In this document: positions 46,470 to 56,410 of the stretch, one piece after another | Layout: every line of letters starts with the position of its first letter | Numbering within the stretch: position 1 is the first letter of the stretch | Source: Pedobacter frigiditerrae | GTDB taxonomy: Bacteria > Bacteroidota > Bacteroidia > Sphingobacteriales > Sphingobacteriaceae | Length of the DNA: 64,000 bases | Direction: 5' to 3' | Assembly: GCF_004331645.1 (NCBI RefSeq) | Contig: NZ_SJSK01000001.1 | Coordinates: 186,001-250,000 of the forward strand | Made by a program: the position numbers and the translations under genes | The notes under the pieces: model-generated | Told to the model about the DNA's origin: nothing | What the model saw: the letters and a program-made list of their open reading frames with translations, nothing else | Databases searched by the model: none

Positions 46470-47897
46470 ATGCCAAATGAACAAATTTCAGTTTTCGATA
46501 TTTTTAAAATAGGGATTGGTCCCTCAAGCTCACACACTTTGGGCCCTTGGAGAGCCGCACAACAATTTACTTCATCTCTAAAAAGAGAAGGCTTATTAAA
46601 CGAGGTTGAGCAGGTAAAAATATTACTTTATGGCTCTTTAGCCAAAACTGGAAAAGGACACGGAACAGATATTGCTATTTTATTAGGTTTAGCCGGCGGA
46701 GATCCTGTAACCTTCGATGTAAATGCGATCGACAGTACAGTTGCAGAAATAAAAACAAGTCAGAAGTTGTTGTTAGGTGGTGAAGAAAACATCAATTTTT
46801 CATATCATGATGATTTGATTTTCCTTTTTATGGAAAGTTTGCCTTTCCATCCCAACGCAGTTACTTTTCAAGCTTTTTTAAATACTGGCAAAGCCTTTTC
46901 TGAAACTTATTATTCTATTGGTGGTGGTTTTGTTGTTAAGGATGGAGAAAATGGTAGTGAAAAAGAACAAGTAGACCTTCCTTTTCCTGTAGAAAAAGCA
47001 AGCGAACTTTTACACTGGTGTTTATCTACTGGCTTAAAAGTGAGTGAAGTAGTGATGGAAAATGAAGCTGCTTGGCGACCAGAAGCAGAAACTAAAAAAG
47101 GCATTCTAAAACATTTTCAAGTGATTAAGGAATGTATTTATCGCGGTAGCCATACAGGTGGTTTTTTACCTGGTGGATTAGATGTTGCCCGAAGGGCATT
47201 AAAATTAAATCAACGTTTAATTAAAGGTCAAACTTACACAGATTACGACTCTTGGGTTGCAGCCATTAGAAACGGAGGCAATGGTTTCAATTATATTTTA
47301 GACTGGGTAAGTTGTTTTGCTTTGGCAGTAAACGAAGAAAACGCCGCTTTTGGAAGAGTGGTTACCGCACCAACAAATGGTGCTGCTGGCGTAATTCCTG
47401 CTGTTTTACAATATTTTATTACCTTTTGCGATGGTTATGATGAAGATAAGATCATTCAGTTTATTGCTTGTGCATCTGAAGTTGGTAGTATCTTTAAAAA
47501 AGGCGCAACTATTTCTGCAGCGATGGGTGGTTGTCAGGCTGAGATTGGCGTTTCATCTGCAATGGCTGCTGCAGCTTTAACAGAAGTTTTAGGTGGCTCA
47601 CAGCGTCAGGTTTTAATGGCTGCAGAAATAGCAATGGAACATCATTTAGGCTTAACCTGCGACCCAATTGGCGGCTTAGTTCAAATTCCTTGCATAGAAC
47701 GTAATACCATGGGTGCCATTAAGGCGATAACCGCAAGTCAATTGGCGTTACAAAGTAATCCTGATAAGGCAAAAGTAAGTTTAGATGCCGTAGTAAATAC
47801 GATGTGGGAAACCGCTTTGGATATGAACTCTAAATACAAAGAAACTTCTGATGGTGGCTTGGCAACCAATATCCCATTGAGTTTGCCGGAGTGTTAA
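46470..47897 (+). CDS. sdaA: L-serine ammonia-lyase (iron-sulfur, single chain)
   Basis: A 475-residue enzyme converting L-serine to pyruvate and ammonia with a [4Fe-4S] cluster. The N-terminal beta domain shows [17 protein letters not shown]; the alpha domain follows. The expected cluster cysteines are visible: GGCQAE, then LTC 42 residues later, then IPC 11 residues after that, matching the spacing of Cys343, Cys385 and Cys396 in the Legionella enzyme. The ATG at 46470 is chosen because the in-frame GTG at 46464 overlaps the promoter element. The gene is single and divergent from the fucosidase gene. Confidence 0.95.
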   Translation: MPNEQISVFDIFKIGIGPSSSHTLGPWRAAQQFTSSLKREGLLNEVEQVKILLYGSLAKTGKGHGTDIAILLGLAGGDPVTFDVNAIDSTVAEIKTSQKLLLGGEENINFSYHDDLIFLFMESLPFHPNAVTFQAFLNTGKAFSETYYSIGGGFVVKDGENGSEKEQVDLPFPVEKASELLHWCLSTGLKVSEVVMENEAAWRPEAETKKGILKHFQVIKECIYRGSHTGGFLPGGLDVARRALKLNQRLIKGQTYTDYDSWVAAIRNGGNGFNYILDWVSCFALAVNEENAAFGRVVTAPTNGAAGVIPAVLQYFITFCDGYDEDKIIQFIACASEVGSIFKKGATISAAMGGCQAEIGVSSAMAAAALTEVLGGSQRQVLMAAEIAMEHHLGLTCDPIGGLVQIPCIERNTMGAIKAITASQLALQSNPDKAKVSLDAVVNTMWETALDMNSKYKETSDGGLATNIPLSLPEC

Positions 47898-47976
47898 TTT
47901 GGTTCATTAGGTTAAGCGATCTATCTTTTAGAGCTCGAACTAGTAAATTTCTCCCAATCGGAATCATAAATTGATA

Positions 47977-48891
47977 TTAAACCAATCCAGAATAAGTTAA
48001 AACCAGCCACCAAGTCCCGGTAGTTAAAAAGGACAATACAATGCCAATTCCAACCACTAAATTAGATACTTTTGGATTGAGGTTATATTGATCTGCCACT
48101 AAGCCTGCAGTTAATAAAGTTGGCATTGCCATCTCAAAAATGGTAATTTTGGTAATTATCCCTGTTAAGCCAAATATCAATGCTATAATTAGAACAAGCA
48201 TCGGTGCAAGTATTAACTTGTATATTAAAGCAATGCTGATGTATTTCAATTCAGAAAACCAGCCACCAAATTTTAATTGTAAACCGATAGAAAATAATGC
48301 CAGAGGACCAACAGTTCCTGCTAATTTATCGAACAAAGGATCCAGTACTGAGACATCAAGAAATCTGGGTAAAACTAAAGCTAACACACAGCCTATAAAC
48401 GGAGGAAAAGTCAATACTTTTTTTACCACCAGCCCAACATTTAATTTCTGGTCTTGTGAAGATTTTATGGCTACAATAATACCAATTGTAGAAAGCAAGG
48501 TAAAAGTAATCTGATCACAAATGATGGCAATCGCTAACTCCTTTTCACTAAAATAGGCCATTATTAATGGAAACCCAATAAATGAAGTGTTACTCAATGA
48601 ACTAGTCAGCTTCATGCCTCCAGCAGTTGCTAAACTCATTTTAGGATTTATCCTTTTATAAAATGTGATGTATAGCCAACCAAAAAGCCAAACAAAAATA
48701 GGTGCAAGTATCGGTAGCAACAATTCTCTCGTAAAAGTTATATGCGGTAAATATTTAAAAGATACTGCTGGCAAAGCGATATAAATAATCCAAGCATTTA
48801 TTCCTTTGTGCGCATCTTTTGGCAAGACTTTATTCTTTCTGAAAAGAATCCCTGCAATAATGCATAAGCCTATAAGAATAAAGTTTGCCAT
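47977..48891 (-). CDS. AEC-family transporter (auxin-efflux-carrier type)
   Basis: A 304-residue integral membrane protein with about ten hydrophobic segments. The opening ILIGLCIIAGILFRKNKVLP and the helix pair INAWIIYIALPAVSFKYLPHI are typical of the AEC/PIN family, as is the two-fold repeat around a central hydrophilic loop. Bacterial members export or import organic acids such as malate; the substrate here is not known. It is convergent with sdaA, with 79 bases and no strong hairpin between. A promoter element lies at 48900-48907. Confidence 0.88.
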   Translation of the reverse strand: MANFILIGLCIIAGILFRKNKVLPKDAHKGINAWIIYIALPAVSFKYLPHITFTRELLLPILAPIFVWLFGWLYITFYKRINPKMSLATAGGMKLTSSLSNTSFIGFPLIMAYFSEKELAIAIICDQITFTLLSTIGIIVAIKSSQDQKLNVGLVVKKVLTFPPFIGCVLALVLPRFLDVSVLDPLFDKLAGTVGPLALFSIGLQLKFGGWFSELKYISIALIYKLILAPMLVLIIALIFGLTGIITKITIFEMAMPTLLTAGLVADQYNLNPKVSNLVVGIGIVLSFLTTGTWWLVLTYSGLV

Positions 48892-48899
48892 ATCATCCG

Positions 48900-48907
48900 C
48901 AAATATA
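48900..48907 (-). promoter_or_regulatory. -7 promoter element of the AEC transporter gene (TATATTTG)
   Basis: Minus-strand TATATTTG, a full TAnnTTTG match, ends eight bases before the ATG at 48891. Confidence 0.45.
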
Positions 48908-49042
48908 GGGTAATTGTCATTCTGTGTAAAATGAAGGATTGTGTTTTATTCAAACCATAGGTCTTTATTTCCTTTCTACATGAAAATTCTACACAATCTT
49001 AGAAACCCAAAACACCTTAAAAAAATATCCTTACTTTTAAGA

Positions 49043-50074
49043 ATGACGAAATACTCTTTATTATTTATTGTTGTCATTTTTTTTGGATGCCAACTTAAAG
49101 AAACAAAAACAGTTGAACATGGCAATGCAAGCTTGGTGTTTGACTTTGATGAAGTTGTACATTATCAAACTGACATAACAGACAGTCAGCTAAGAGATCT
49201 TTTTCAAAAGGAAGAAAAAAAATTGGAAGTAAAACAATTTGAGGATATTCTTACTAGCGAAGGCCCAGAAAAAATTAGTGATAAAAATTTTATAGTTGAC
49301 ATCAATCTAAATTATCCTCTAAAAACCAAAATAGAGAACAGATATTTTAATTTAATAAAAGACTTTTACACAGTTAGACCTCATAGAGAAGTTGAGGTAA
49401 ATGCTTGTGCTCCAATTTATCGCGACATTTTAATTTTTAAGAAGAAAGGTAAAATCTTAGGAGTTTCAAAAATCTGCTTTCAATGTGGTATTCAACAAAC
49501 CATTGGAAGTTTAAAAAACACTGAAAATTTAGCTCAAAATGGAGATTGGAATGAGCTAAAACGAGCATTAAAAATCAAGGAAGATATTAATTCCAAAAAG
49601 ATTGAAAACCAAACATTACTTTATGATACTTTAGAATTTAATAAAGACATGAAAGGAAAATTGCTTTCTGAAAAATTTAAATCAAGTCAAAGTGAACTGG
49701 GATTTTATGAAAAGTTCATTAAAAATGCAAATGTCAACAAGGAAATAACAATCTCAGAAAAACATACGAAGACCAAAATAAAATATCTGGGTAAAATAGT
49801 AGACCTTAAAACTCACAGTTCATATCATATTATCACAAATTTTTCGATAATGGGAATTGGGCAAATGTTATCTCCAAGAGGTAGAAGCGAGGTTGCATTT
49901 GTAGATGAAACTCAAAACACGATTATCATTTATAATTTTACAATGCCTGATGAATTACCAAAGTCAATAATGAATAATGCCCTTTACTTCAAGTATGAAA
50001 AAACTAATATTGGCATTTTTATATCAGGTGGACTTCCTTATGAATTATGTATTCCTGAAATTGGTTGTAATTGA
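49043..50074 (+). CDS. Hypothetical lipoprotein
   Basis: A 343-residue protein of unknown function. The frame is open from 48941, but the ATG at 49043 gives a proper lipoprotein signal: MTKYSLLFIVVIFFGC, with C16 as the lipidated residue. The mature part is Lys/Glu-rich with several Cys (NACAPIYRDI, KICFQCGIQQ, GGLPYELCIPEIGC), so disulfides or metal binding are possible. I recognise no domain. It is flanked by a divergent transporter gene and a convergent DUF58 gene, with no operon partner. Confidence 0.65.
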   Translation: MTKYSLLFIVVIFFGCQLKETKTVEHGNASLVFDFDEVVHYQTDITDSQLRDLFQKEEKKLEVKQFEDILTSEGPEKISDKNFIVDINLNYPLKTKIENRYFNLIKDFYTVRPHREVEVNACAPIYRDILIFKKKGKILGVSKICFQCGIQQTIGSLKNTENLAQNGDWNELKRALKIKEDINSKKIENQTLLYDTLEFNKDMKGKLLSEKFKSSQSELGFYEKFIKNANVNKEITISEKHTKTKIKYLGKIVDLKTHSSYHIITNFSIMGIGQMLSPRGRSEVAFVDETQNTIIIYNFTMPDELPKSIMNNALYFKYEKTNIGIFISGGLPYELCIPEIGCN

Positions 50075-50106
50075 GATCTCCAACACCTTTTTACACTCAA
50101 CCTCAA

Positions 50107-51453
50107 TTAAATCTGTTGCCTAGCCTTTATCGCCAAGTATCTATTCACCACATTTACAGTTAAATTTTGCGGTGGGGTTAACATACTTAAAATACCGTGT
50201 TTAGTTAATTCTTTAACCATCAATTTCTTTTCAAAGGCAAATTTTTCTGCGATGGTTTTAATGTAAATGCCTTCTACATTTTCTGCGGGTTTTTCGCTTA
50301 AAGATTTTAAGGTAGTATTTTCAAAAAACACTACTAGTAACAAATGGAATTTGGCAATACGTTTTAAAAATGGAAGCTGCCTTTCTAAAGCACTCATACT
50401 TTCGAAATTCGTAAAAAAAACAACCAGGCTCCTTTGCTTTAACGTTGCCCTAATGCTAATGTACAAAGCTTCCATATCTGCTTCTAGATAACGCGTTTTT
50501 TCTTTGTACAACACATCCATGATTTTGTTCAGTTGCATTGGTCGACGGTCGGCAGGCACAATACTTCCCGTTTTTTCTGCGATGGTAATCAGCCCCGCTT
50601 TATCTTCTTTAATTAGTGCCACACTACTTAAAATCAAACTGGCATTAATGGCATAATCGAGCAAACTTAAACCTTCAAAAGGCATTTTCATTGCCCTAGA
50701 TTTATCAATTACACAATAAACATGTTGTGCTTTTTCGTCGGTATAAGAATTAACCATTAAATCGCCTTTGCGAGCTGTGGCTTTCCAATTGATGGTTCGA
50801 TAATCATCTCCTGGAACATAATTTTTAACTTGGTCAAATTCCATGCTATGACCAACCCTTCTCATTTTTTTAATCCCGATATCGGTTAAACGATTAGAAA
50901 CAGCCATCAATTCGTATTGCCTCATCTTTAAAAAAGACGGATAAACTGGAACGATTTTATCGCCAGTAATGTTAAATCTTCGGCTCACTAATTTTAATGG
51001 CGATTGAACATATAACCTGGTTAAGCCAAAATCATATTCTCCACGTTTGGTTGGACGCAATAAATAACTGATCGACTTTTGCTCACGACTCGCTAAACTA
51101 GTGGTAAACCATAAATCACGTTTTTGAAATTGGAAAGGAATTTCATCAATAATCCCAATACTAACAGGAAAACCATAGAAATTCTCTAGATAGATTTTAA
51201 GTTCATTATCATCGCCATTACTTAAACGCTCAGGTACTTCTCGCCTTAAAAAAACACCTCTTTCGGTTAGGTATAAAAGCAATAAATCAACAAAAACTAA
51301 AGCCATTAAAACTGCAAACACGAAGTAAGGCAAGTCGCCTAAAATTGGTATAAAGAAAGAAAATAAAAACAGTGTTACACATACACCAATGGCGATGAAT
51401 AATCTTGTGCCTAAAAATAGGTCTGTATAATATTTTCTAAAAAAGTTCTTCAT
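50107..51453 (-). CDS. DUF58-domain protein of the MoxR locus
   Basis: A 448-residue protein; the ATG at 51453 (MKNFFRKYYTD) is preferred over 51471, whose ATG falls inside a REP-like repeat. Two N-terminal membrane helices (about residues 13-60) are followed by a beta-rich region. The DUF58 motif SMEFDQVKNYVPGDDYRTINWKATARKGDLMVN comes next, then a VWA-like domain with VIDKSRAM as a partial MIDAS. Proteins of this kind are encoded beside MoxR ATPases and are thought to be their chaperone clients or partners. It is the last gene of the operon that starts with the SpoIIM-like gene, separated from moxR by a 125-bp repeat-bearing gap. Confidence 0.9.
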   Translation of the reverse strand: MKNFFRKYYTDLFLGTRLFIAIGVCVTLFLFSFFIPILGDLPYFVFAVLMALVFVDLLLLYLTERGVFLRREVPERLSNGDDNELKIYLENFYGFPVSIGIIDEIPFQFQKRDLWFTTSLASREQKSISYLLRPTKRGEYDFGLTRLYVQSPLKLVSRRFNITGDKIVPVYPSFLKMRQYELMAVSNRLTDIGIKKMRRVGHSMEFDQVKNYVPGDDYRTINWKATARKGDLMVNSYTDEKAQHVYCVIDKSRAMKMPFEGLSLLDYAINASLILSSVALIKEDKAGLITIAEKTGSIVPADRRPMQLNKIMDVLYKEKTRYLEADMEALYISIRATLKQRSLVVFFTNFESMSALERQLPFLKRIAKFHLLLVVFFENTTLKSLSEKPAENVEGIYIKTIAEKFAFEKKLMVKELTKHGILSMLTPPQNLTVNVVNRYLAIKARQQI

Positions 51454-51465
51454 TCTTTCATTTTT

Positions 51466-51570
51466 CGTCATATCGACAGAGCGCAGCGACGAGATATCTG
51501 TTTTATAAATACCCTTTAAATTAGGCAGTGGTTAAGACAGTAGAGATTTCTCCCTGAGGTCGAAATGACG
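51466..51570. repeat. REP-like inverted repeat between the DUF58 and MoxR genes
   Basis: Ends CGTCATATCGACAGAG (from 51466) and TCGAAATGACG (to 51570) are inverted relatives, with GAGATATCT and AGAGATTTCTC beside them. It is the same family as 9210-9275 and interrupts an otherwise tightly packed operon. Confidence 0.6.
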
Positions 51571-51578
51571 ATATCTTT

Positions 51579-52556
51579 CTACCTCGGTACCTCTATCTTT
51601 TTAATAATCTGTGCTACAACATCGCTTGTTGTTAAACCTTCCATTTCCTTTTCAGGACTTAACATAATTCTATGCGCTAAAACTGGCGCAGCAACTTTAA
51701 TAATGTCATCAGGCGTTACAAAATCCCTACCTGCCATTGCAGCAATTGCTTTTGCACCATTAATCATTGCCAAAGAAGCTCTTGGTGAAGCACCCAAATA
51801 CAACGATTTATTGTTACGTGTTTCGTGAGTTATCTGCGCTGCATAGGCCAATAATTTAGGCTCTACAAACAATGCCTTAATTGTTGCCCTTAATGATTTG
51901 ATTTGCTCAATTGATAGAACTGCTATAATCTCATTTAATTGGTCGACAGTTTTTAGCTGGTGCTGATTGGTTAAAATCTCAATCTCCTCTTCCAATGTTG
52001 GGTATTTAACTTCAATCTTGAATAGAAAACGATCTAACTGAGCTTCTGGCAAACGGTAAGTTCCTTCTTGCTCAATTGGGTTTTGAGTTGCCAACACCAT
52101 AAACGGCTCTTCCAAAATATAGGTGTGTCCATCTACCGTAATTTGTCGTTCTTCCATTGCCTCAAATAAAGCAGATTGAGTTTTTGCTGGTGCACGATTA
52201 ATCTCATCTACCAAAATGATATTACCAAAAATCGGCCCTCTCCTAAATTGAAATTCTGCTGTTTTCGGACTAAACACTGCTGTACCTAAAACATCAGAAG
52301 GCATTAAATCTGGTGTAAATTGTATCCTAGAAAATGTTGCTGAAATACATTTGGCAACCAACTTGGCACTTAATGTTTTTGCAACTCCTGGTACTCCTTC
52401 CAATAACAAATGACCATCCGCCAGTAAGCCAGCAATTAGCAAATCTATTGTATCTTTCTGACCAACAATAACTTTTCCCAATGATTGCTTTATTTGCTCT
52501 ACAGCAGCATTCAATTGTGTTAAATCGGTTCTTTGATTAAACATTTCCTGTTCCAT
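51579..52556 (-). CDS. MoxR-family AAA+ ATPase
   Basis: A 325-residue AAA+ chaperone-like ATPase. Walker A is GVPGVAKT (near residue 56), Walker B is ILVDEINRAPAKTQSALFEAMEE, and sensor regions follow with VLATQNPIEQEGTYRLPEAQLDRF. MoxR proteins are believed to help mature or activate partner proteins with VWA domains, here most likely the DUF58 protein encoded next. The start lies two bases after the DUF4350 gene stop, so it belongs to the same operon. The family assignment is secure; the client is inference. Confidence 0.95.
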   Translation of the reverse strand: MEQEMFNQRTDLTQLNAAVEQIKQSLGKVIVGQKDTIDLLIAGLLADGHLLLEGVPGVAKTLSAKLVAKCISATFSRIQFTPDLMPSDVLGTAVFSPKTAEFQFRRGPIFGNIILVDEINRAPAKTQSALFEAMEERQITVDGHTYILEEPFMVLATQNPIEQEGTYRLPEAQLDRFLFKIEVKYPTLEEEIEILTNQHQLKTVDQLNEIIAVLSIEQIKSLRATIKALFVEPKLLAYAAQITHETRNNKSLYLGASPRASLAMINGAKAIAAMAGRDFVTPDDIIKVAAPVLAHRIMLSPEKEMEGLTTSDVVAQIIKKIEVPR

Positions 52557-52558
52557 AT

Positions 52559-53740
52559 TTATTGGTCTTGTTTATAAAATTGTTCAATTATTTTGTTTAA
52601 CATGATCAGCTGTTGGTCCCTAACCATACCACCTGCGTTAAGGTAAATTATTTCAGTAAAGAGCTCTTCTATCACTTCCTCAGTTGCTCCAGAAACTCTA
52701 ATTAATGTTTCCTTAAATTCTTGGTTAATATTGATGGTTTTTAACCTGTATTTACTACGAATATATTCCATCAAATAAATCACCTTTTTCTCAGCAATAT
52801 CTCTATTATTTCGCTGTTGATAATAAACCCTACCAACAACACTAACAAATTCAACCGAGGTATTTTTTAACCTATCAATTACTGGAATAACTCTTTGTCG
52901 CCTTTTAATTTCAAAAAGCACAAACACAACTAAACTTAGCAAAGCGATGTAATACGCCCAACGCAATTGATCGTACTCGAAAAACACCCTTAAAACCGAT
53001 TTATTTTGAGAAGCAGGACGCGTAAAATGTTCATCCCAAATTAAATTTTTCGTCTTTGGCAAATAAGAAAGTGCTTTTGAGGCATAGTCCAAGCCATCCT
53101 CTCTGAGCAAACTATAGTTAGTTAGCAACTCTGGATTTGGCAATATAAATAAGGAACCACTTCCATATTTATATTGAATAAAATTGGCAAATTTCTTTTC
53201 TTTTTGCCCCAGAACAATGGCTCTAGAAGAATCCACTTCGTGAAAATACTGCTCGCTAATCCCCTTATCAAAGTAATAATCGTATTCTCTGTTTAAACTA
53301 GGATTAACAAAATTGATTGGGTATTTTCTCTTATTCTGGAAGTTAAAATTAGAAGTAATATTGATTTTTAAAGTATCGACCAACATCCCTTGAATATTAG
53401 AAGCTGCAATGAAAATATTATTTCCAGCTTCCATGTATTTTACCATTTCTTGGTAATCGAGTTTGTCTACTTTTAAGTTAGATGCGATAATGAAATAATT
53501 AGATTTTCCTTCAGGTCTCCCTTTAATGTTGCTGTAAACCTCGTTGTCTACAGTTTTTACTTGAACACCCGGAAATAAATCGCCAATTCTTTGACGCAAA
53601 ATATAGGTGCCAAATGGAATTTTATCTGCACTTAAATAAGATGGCGACCAATCTGTTGGTTTTGGTTTAAAATATTGTGCAACAAAATAAATGACCAATA
53701 AGATACTTCCAAAAACTAAATATTTCCTGAATCCTTTCAT
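52559..53740 (-). CDS. DUF4350-domain membrane protein
   Basis: A 393-residue protein with an N-terminal membrane helix (about residues 7-24) and a second helix near 270-286. Between them lies a periplasmic DUF4350 domain (YFIIASNLKVDKLDYQEMVKYMEAGNNIFIAA), followed by a cytoplasmic tail. DUF4350 proteins are found beside MoxR, DUF58 and DUF4129 genes in several phyla. It overlaps the DUF4129 gene by four bases and is followed by moxR after two bases. No biochemical function is known. Confidence 0.88.
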   Translation of the reverse strand: MKGFRKYLVFGSILLVIYFVAQYFKPKPTDWSPSYLSADKIPFGTYILRQRIGDLFPGVQVKTVDNEVYSNIKGRPEGKSNYFIIASNLKVDKLDYQEMVKYMEAGNNIFIAASNIQGMLVDTLKINITSNFNFQNKRKYPINFVNPSLNREYDYYFDKGISEQYFHEVDSSRAIVLGQKEKKFANFIQYKYGSGSLFILPNPELLTNYSLLREDGLDYASKALSYLPKTKNLIWDEHFTRPASQNKSVLRVFFEYDQLRWAYYIALLSLVVFVLFEIKRRQRVIPVIDRLKNTSVEFVSVVGRVYYQQRNNRDIAEKKVIYLMEYIRSKYRLKTININQEFKETLIRVSGATEEVIEELFTEIIYLNAGGMVRDQQLIMLNKIIEQFYKQDQ

Positions 53741-54489
53741 TTTGTAGATTGGTTAAAAGATTGAAAAGATTCGTTAATTGGTTCGAAAGTGTGCTTATCG
53801 ATAAAAAATTCTCCGTACCAAATGTATTCGAATTGATTGGTTAGACTGGTGAATTCGCTTTTATAGTTTTCATTGGTCAATTCTGCAACATAGGTTTGAT
53901 TGGTTTTTTCTAATTTCCAATCTATTAAATTTCTATCGGTTAAATGTTTTAAGGTTCTTAGGTATAAAAGCCTCACCGCCAATCGGTAATTGCCATTTTC
54001 AATGGCTTGTTCTAATTGACTATCAAAATCTATTTCGTGAATGTTCTCCAAACTCTCTTCATAAGGAACTTCCACTCCTTTAGACTTTTTTGTTAGCAGT
54101 TTCAAATCCAAGCCAATTATTTTGATGACCGCATAAACAACTCCAACAACCAGCAAGGCAATCAGCAGATATTTAATAATTCCTCCAGAAACTTCCCCAT
54201 TTAACAACCTACCTAACAATCGCCAAAACCAACGCCAAAATTTATCCCACATACTCATGCTGGCCGGCGCAACATCATCGTAAATAAACTCCTTTTGTTT
54301 GCTGTAATTATTAACCGCTTGTTCATCTACAGTTCTTAATTCAACCTTAGAACTATCTATTTTTAATACCAAAGGTTTCTTAACTACTTTAGGTTTGATG
54401 ACAGTTTTTGCAACTGGTTTTTGCAAAGCCGTAGCTTGGGCATTAAAGGCCCCTATAAAAAGCAAGAAAAAAACCAGTAGTAAACGCAT
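53737..54489 (-). CDS. DUF4129-domain membrane protein
   Basis: A 250-residue protein. A signal-like N-terminus ends near AQATA. A membrane helix lies near residues 107-127, and a cytoplasmic C-terminal DUF4129 domain carries LAVRLLYLRTLKHLTDRNLIDW and FEYIWYGEF. DUF4129 domains resemble small helical modules and occur in MoxR loci and in transglutaminase proteins. The stop overlaps the DUF4350 start (ATGA), so translation is coupled. Function is unknown. Confidence 0.88.
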   Translation of the reverse strand: MRLLLVFFLLFIGAFNAQATALQKPVAKTVIKPKVVKKPLVLKIDSSKVELRTVDEQAVNNYSKQKEFIYDDVAPASMSMWDKFWRWFWRLLGRLLNGEVSGGIIKYLLIALLVVGVVYAVIKIIGLDLKLLTKKSKGVEVPYEESLENIHEIDFDSQLEQAIENGNYRLAVRLLYLRTLKHLTDRNLIDWKLEKTNQTYVAELTNENYKSEFTSLTNQFEYIWYGEFFIDKHTFEPINESFQSFNQSTK

Positions 54490-54490
54490 G

Positions 54491-55375
54491 CTAATATTCT
54501 TCTGGAGTTGAGTTTTCTGGTGCTGCAGTTTGACCTAAACTTTCTATTCTGCTCAATAATCCAGTGTTTTCTTTACGTTCTACCAAGTTGAAATAAATAA
54601 ACGTTGTGCCTATGATTGGAATAACCATAAAAACTTGTGAAAGTTGTTGCGCTAATGAAGTAACAATGGCGTAAGTTTTAGTAATTGGTTGCTCAACATG
54701 AGTAAAGGCACTTGCCATGGCAATAATCATTGCTGGCACTTGAATAACATAAGAGCAAGCAGCTGCAATAATTCCTATTACAATCATTGTAGCAGCAGTA
54801 ATCCACCACTCGTCAGCTACCAATTTAAAACAACGATTAAAAGAATAGCCTAAGCCAGCATTCTCTATCACCATAATTGGATAGAAAAGTGAAACCGCCG
54901 GAAAAACCCAAATACCTGGAACCAAACATAGGATAAAACAAACAATTAAAAACGCTGTCATTAATATTCCACTTCCCATAACTCTAAAAAAGTAAAACTT
55001 ATAGTAAGCCCAAACTTCATCTACCGTTGGTGCCACATTACCTTTTTGAATATAAATAGAAATATAACTTAATACGGTTACATAAAATGATGTATAACTG
55101 CAAACCATAAATATGATAACGAATAAGTAACCCAAGCTAAAATTATAAAGCATTGCAAATGGACTATTTATCGTCCCTCTTTTTATACCTTCCATTGCGC
55201 CAACAATTTGCAATTGTGCCATAATAGAGCTAATTAAACCAGCGATTAGAAAGAGACCACAAAGGTATAGCACCGCTGTCATTAGCGGCTTAAAATTCTG
55301 CTTTATAAATAAAAAGGTATCACTTATGATTTCTCCGAATTCTCTTCTTTTTTTAAACTCTACTTTGTTTTCCAT
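54491..55375 (-). CDS. Multispanning membrane protein of the MoxR locus
   Basis: A 294-residue membrane protein; the ATG at 55375 (MENKVEFKKRREF) is chosen because the longer frame from 55426 overlaps the upstream SpoIIM gene. About six hydrophobic helices are visible. The opening EFGEIISDTFLFIKQNFKPLM and the VMGSG...CFILCLVPGIWVF segment resemble the membrane domain found in glycerophosphodiester-phosphodiesterase-like and DUF975-type proteins. No catalytic motif is seen. It is tightly packed between the SpoIIM-like and DUF4129 genes. Confidence 0.78.
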   Translation of the reverse strand: MENKVEFKKRREFGEIISDTFLFIKQNFKPLMTAVLYLCGLFLIAGLISSIMAQLQIVGAMEGIKRGTINSPFAMLYNFSLGYLFVIIFMVCSYTSFYVTVLSYISIYIQKGNVAPTVDEVWAYYKFYFFRVMGSGILMTAFLIVCFILCLVPGIWVFPAVSLFYPIMVIENAGLGYSFNRCFKLVADEWWITAATMIVIGIIAAACSYVIQVPAMIIAMASAFTHVEQPITKTYAIVTSLAQQLSQVFMVIPIIGTTFIYFNLVERKENTGLLSRIESLGQTAAPENSTPEEY

Positions 55376-55376
55376 T

Positions 55377-56327
55377 TTAAATGTTTTGAGTGCGTTTATG
55401 CAATTGTATTGGGTAGATGATGACATACCAAACCATAAAAAACAATGAACTGCCTAGTATGGCAACGCTTAAATATATGGGCATTTCAGTGTGTCTGGTA
55501 ATATAGCTTTCAAAAAATGCCGCTAATAAAATAATAGGTACAATGCCAATTGCAATTTTTGTGGCATCTTTTGCACTATTTCTAAAAGCAACCAGCCTTG
55601 TATATGTTCTAGGAAAAAGTAAACCATGACCTAAAACCAAACCTGCGCCACCAGCAATAATTATAGAAAGAATTTCTAAGGTTCCGTGTATCCAAATCAC
55701 TAAAATAGATTGTGTACCCAAACCTTTACTGAAGAAATAATATTCAAAAGCGCCAAGCATTATTCCGTTTCGTAACATCATAAAAACTGGACCGATAGAA
55801 AACAATGCACCGCTAACTACAGTAAGCAATGTTACCCAAACGTTGTTACTTGCTATTTGAAAGAACATCTCTAATTCACCTTGCTTTTTGTAAACTCCAA
55901 ATGGGTCGCCTTTGGCAATATTATCATTGGTCATATTTACATAACGGTCGCCTAAGATTAACCTTAAAAAGGTATCATCATATTTTGCCGAAATGGCACC
56001 AATACTGGCTGAGATGATAAAAAAGATAAATGAATATAAAAGCTGCTTTCTGTATTTATAAAAAACCAAAGGCAATTCATGTTTCCAAAACTTAATGAAA
56101 CGACCAGTTTCTTCTTTTTTGTTTTTATAAATGGCTTGATGTAAAACTGAAGCAATGCCGTTTAAATAGGCTGTAGTTTGAGACTTTGGATAAAAAGTTT
56201 TTGCGTAAGCTAAATCATTGGTAATATCTATAAAACGATGGGCTAATTCATCAGGATTTTCCGTACGCAAAGCTTCATAACTCTTCCATTTTTCAGAATT
56301 CTGCTTCACAAACAGCGCCTCTCTCAT
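55377..56327 (-). CDS. Stage II sporulation protein M-like (SpoIIM/DUF95) membrane protein
   Basis: A 316-residue membrane protein of the SpoIIM family. It starts MREALFVKQNSEKWKSYE, then has a membrane domain of about five helices including FFIISASIGAISAKYDD, NNVWVTLLTVVSGALFSIGPVFMMLRNGIMLG and the conserved WIHGTLEILSIIIAGGAGLVLGHGLLFP. The organism does not sporulate; SpoIIM homologues outside Firmicutes sit in MoxR/RDD loci. It is the first gene of the minus-strand operon and is divergent from the RDD gene at 56411. Confidence 0.9.
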   Translation of the reverse strand: MREALFVKQNSEKWKSYEALRTENPDELAHRFIDITNDLAYAKTFYPKSQTTAYLNGIASVLHQAIYKNKKEETGRFIKFWKHELPLVFYKYRKQLLYSFIFFIISASIGAISAKYDDTFLRLILGDRYVNMTNDNIAKGDPFGVYKKQGELEMFFQIASNNVWVTLLTVVSGALFSIGPVFMMLRNGIMLGAFEYYFFSKGLGTQSILVIWIHGTLEILSIIIAGGAGLVLGHGLLFPRTYTRLVAFRNSAKDATKIAIGIVPIILLAAFFESYITRHTEMPIYLSVAILGSSLFFMVWYVIIYPIQLHKRTQNI

Positions 56328-56410
56328 AAATAAATTACCCAGTTTAAATTTCCGTTAAAATAAAACAAAATTTCTATTAGTCAATAAAAAAAATCCTTAT
56401 TATTGAGACT

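Noticed and set aside
48941..49042. Longer start for the hypothetical lipoprotein at 48941
   Set aside because: It would bury the clear lipoprotein signal starting at 49043 behind a basic 34-residue extension.
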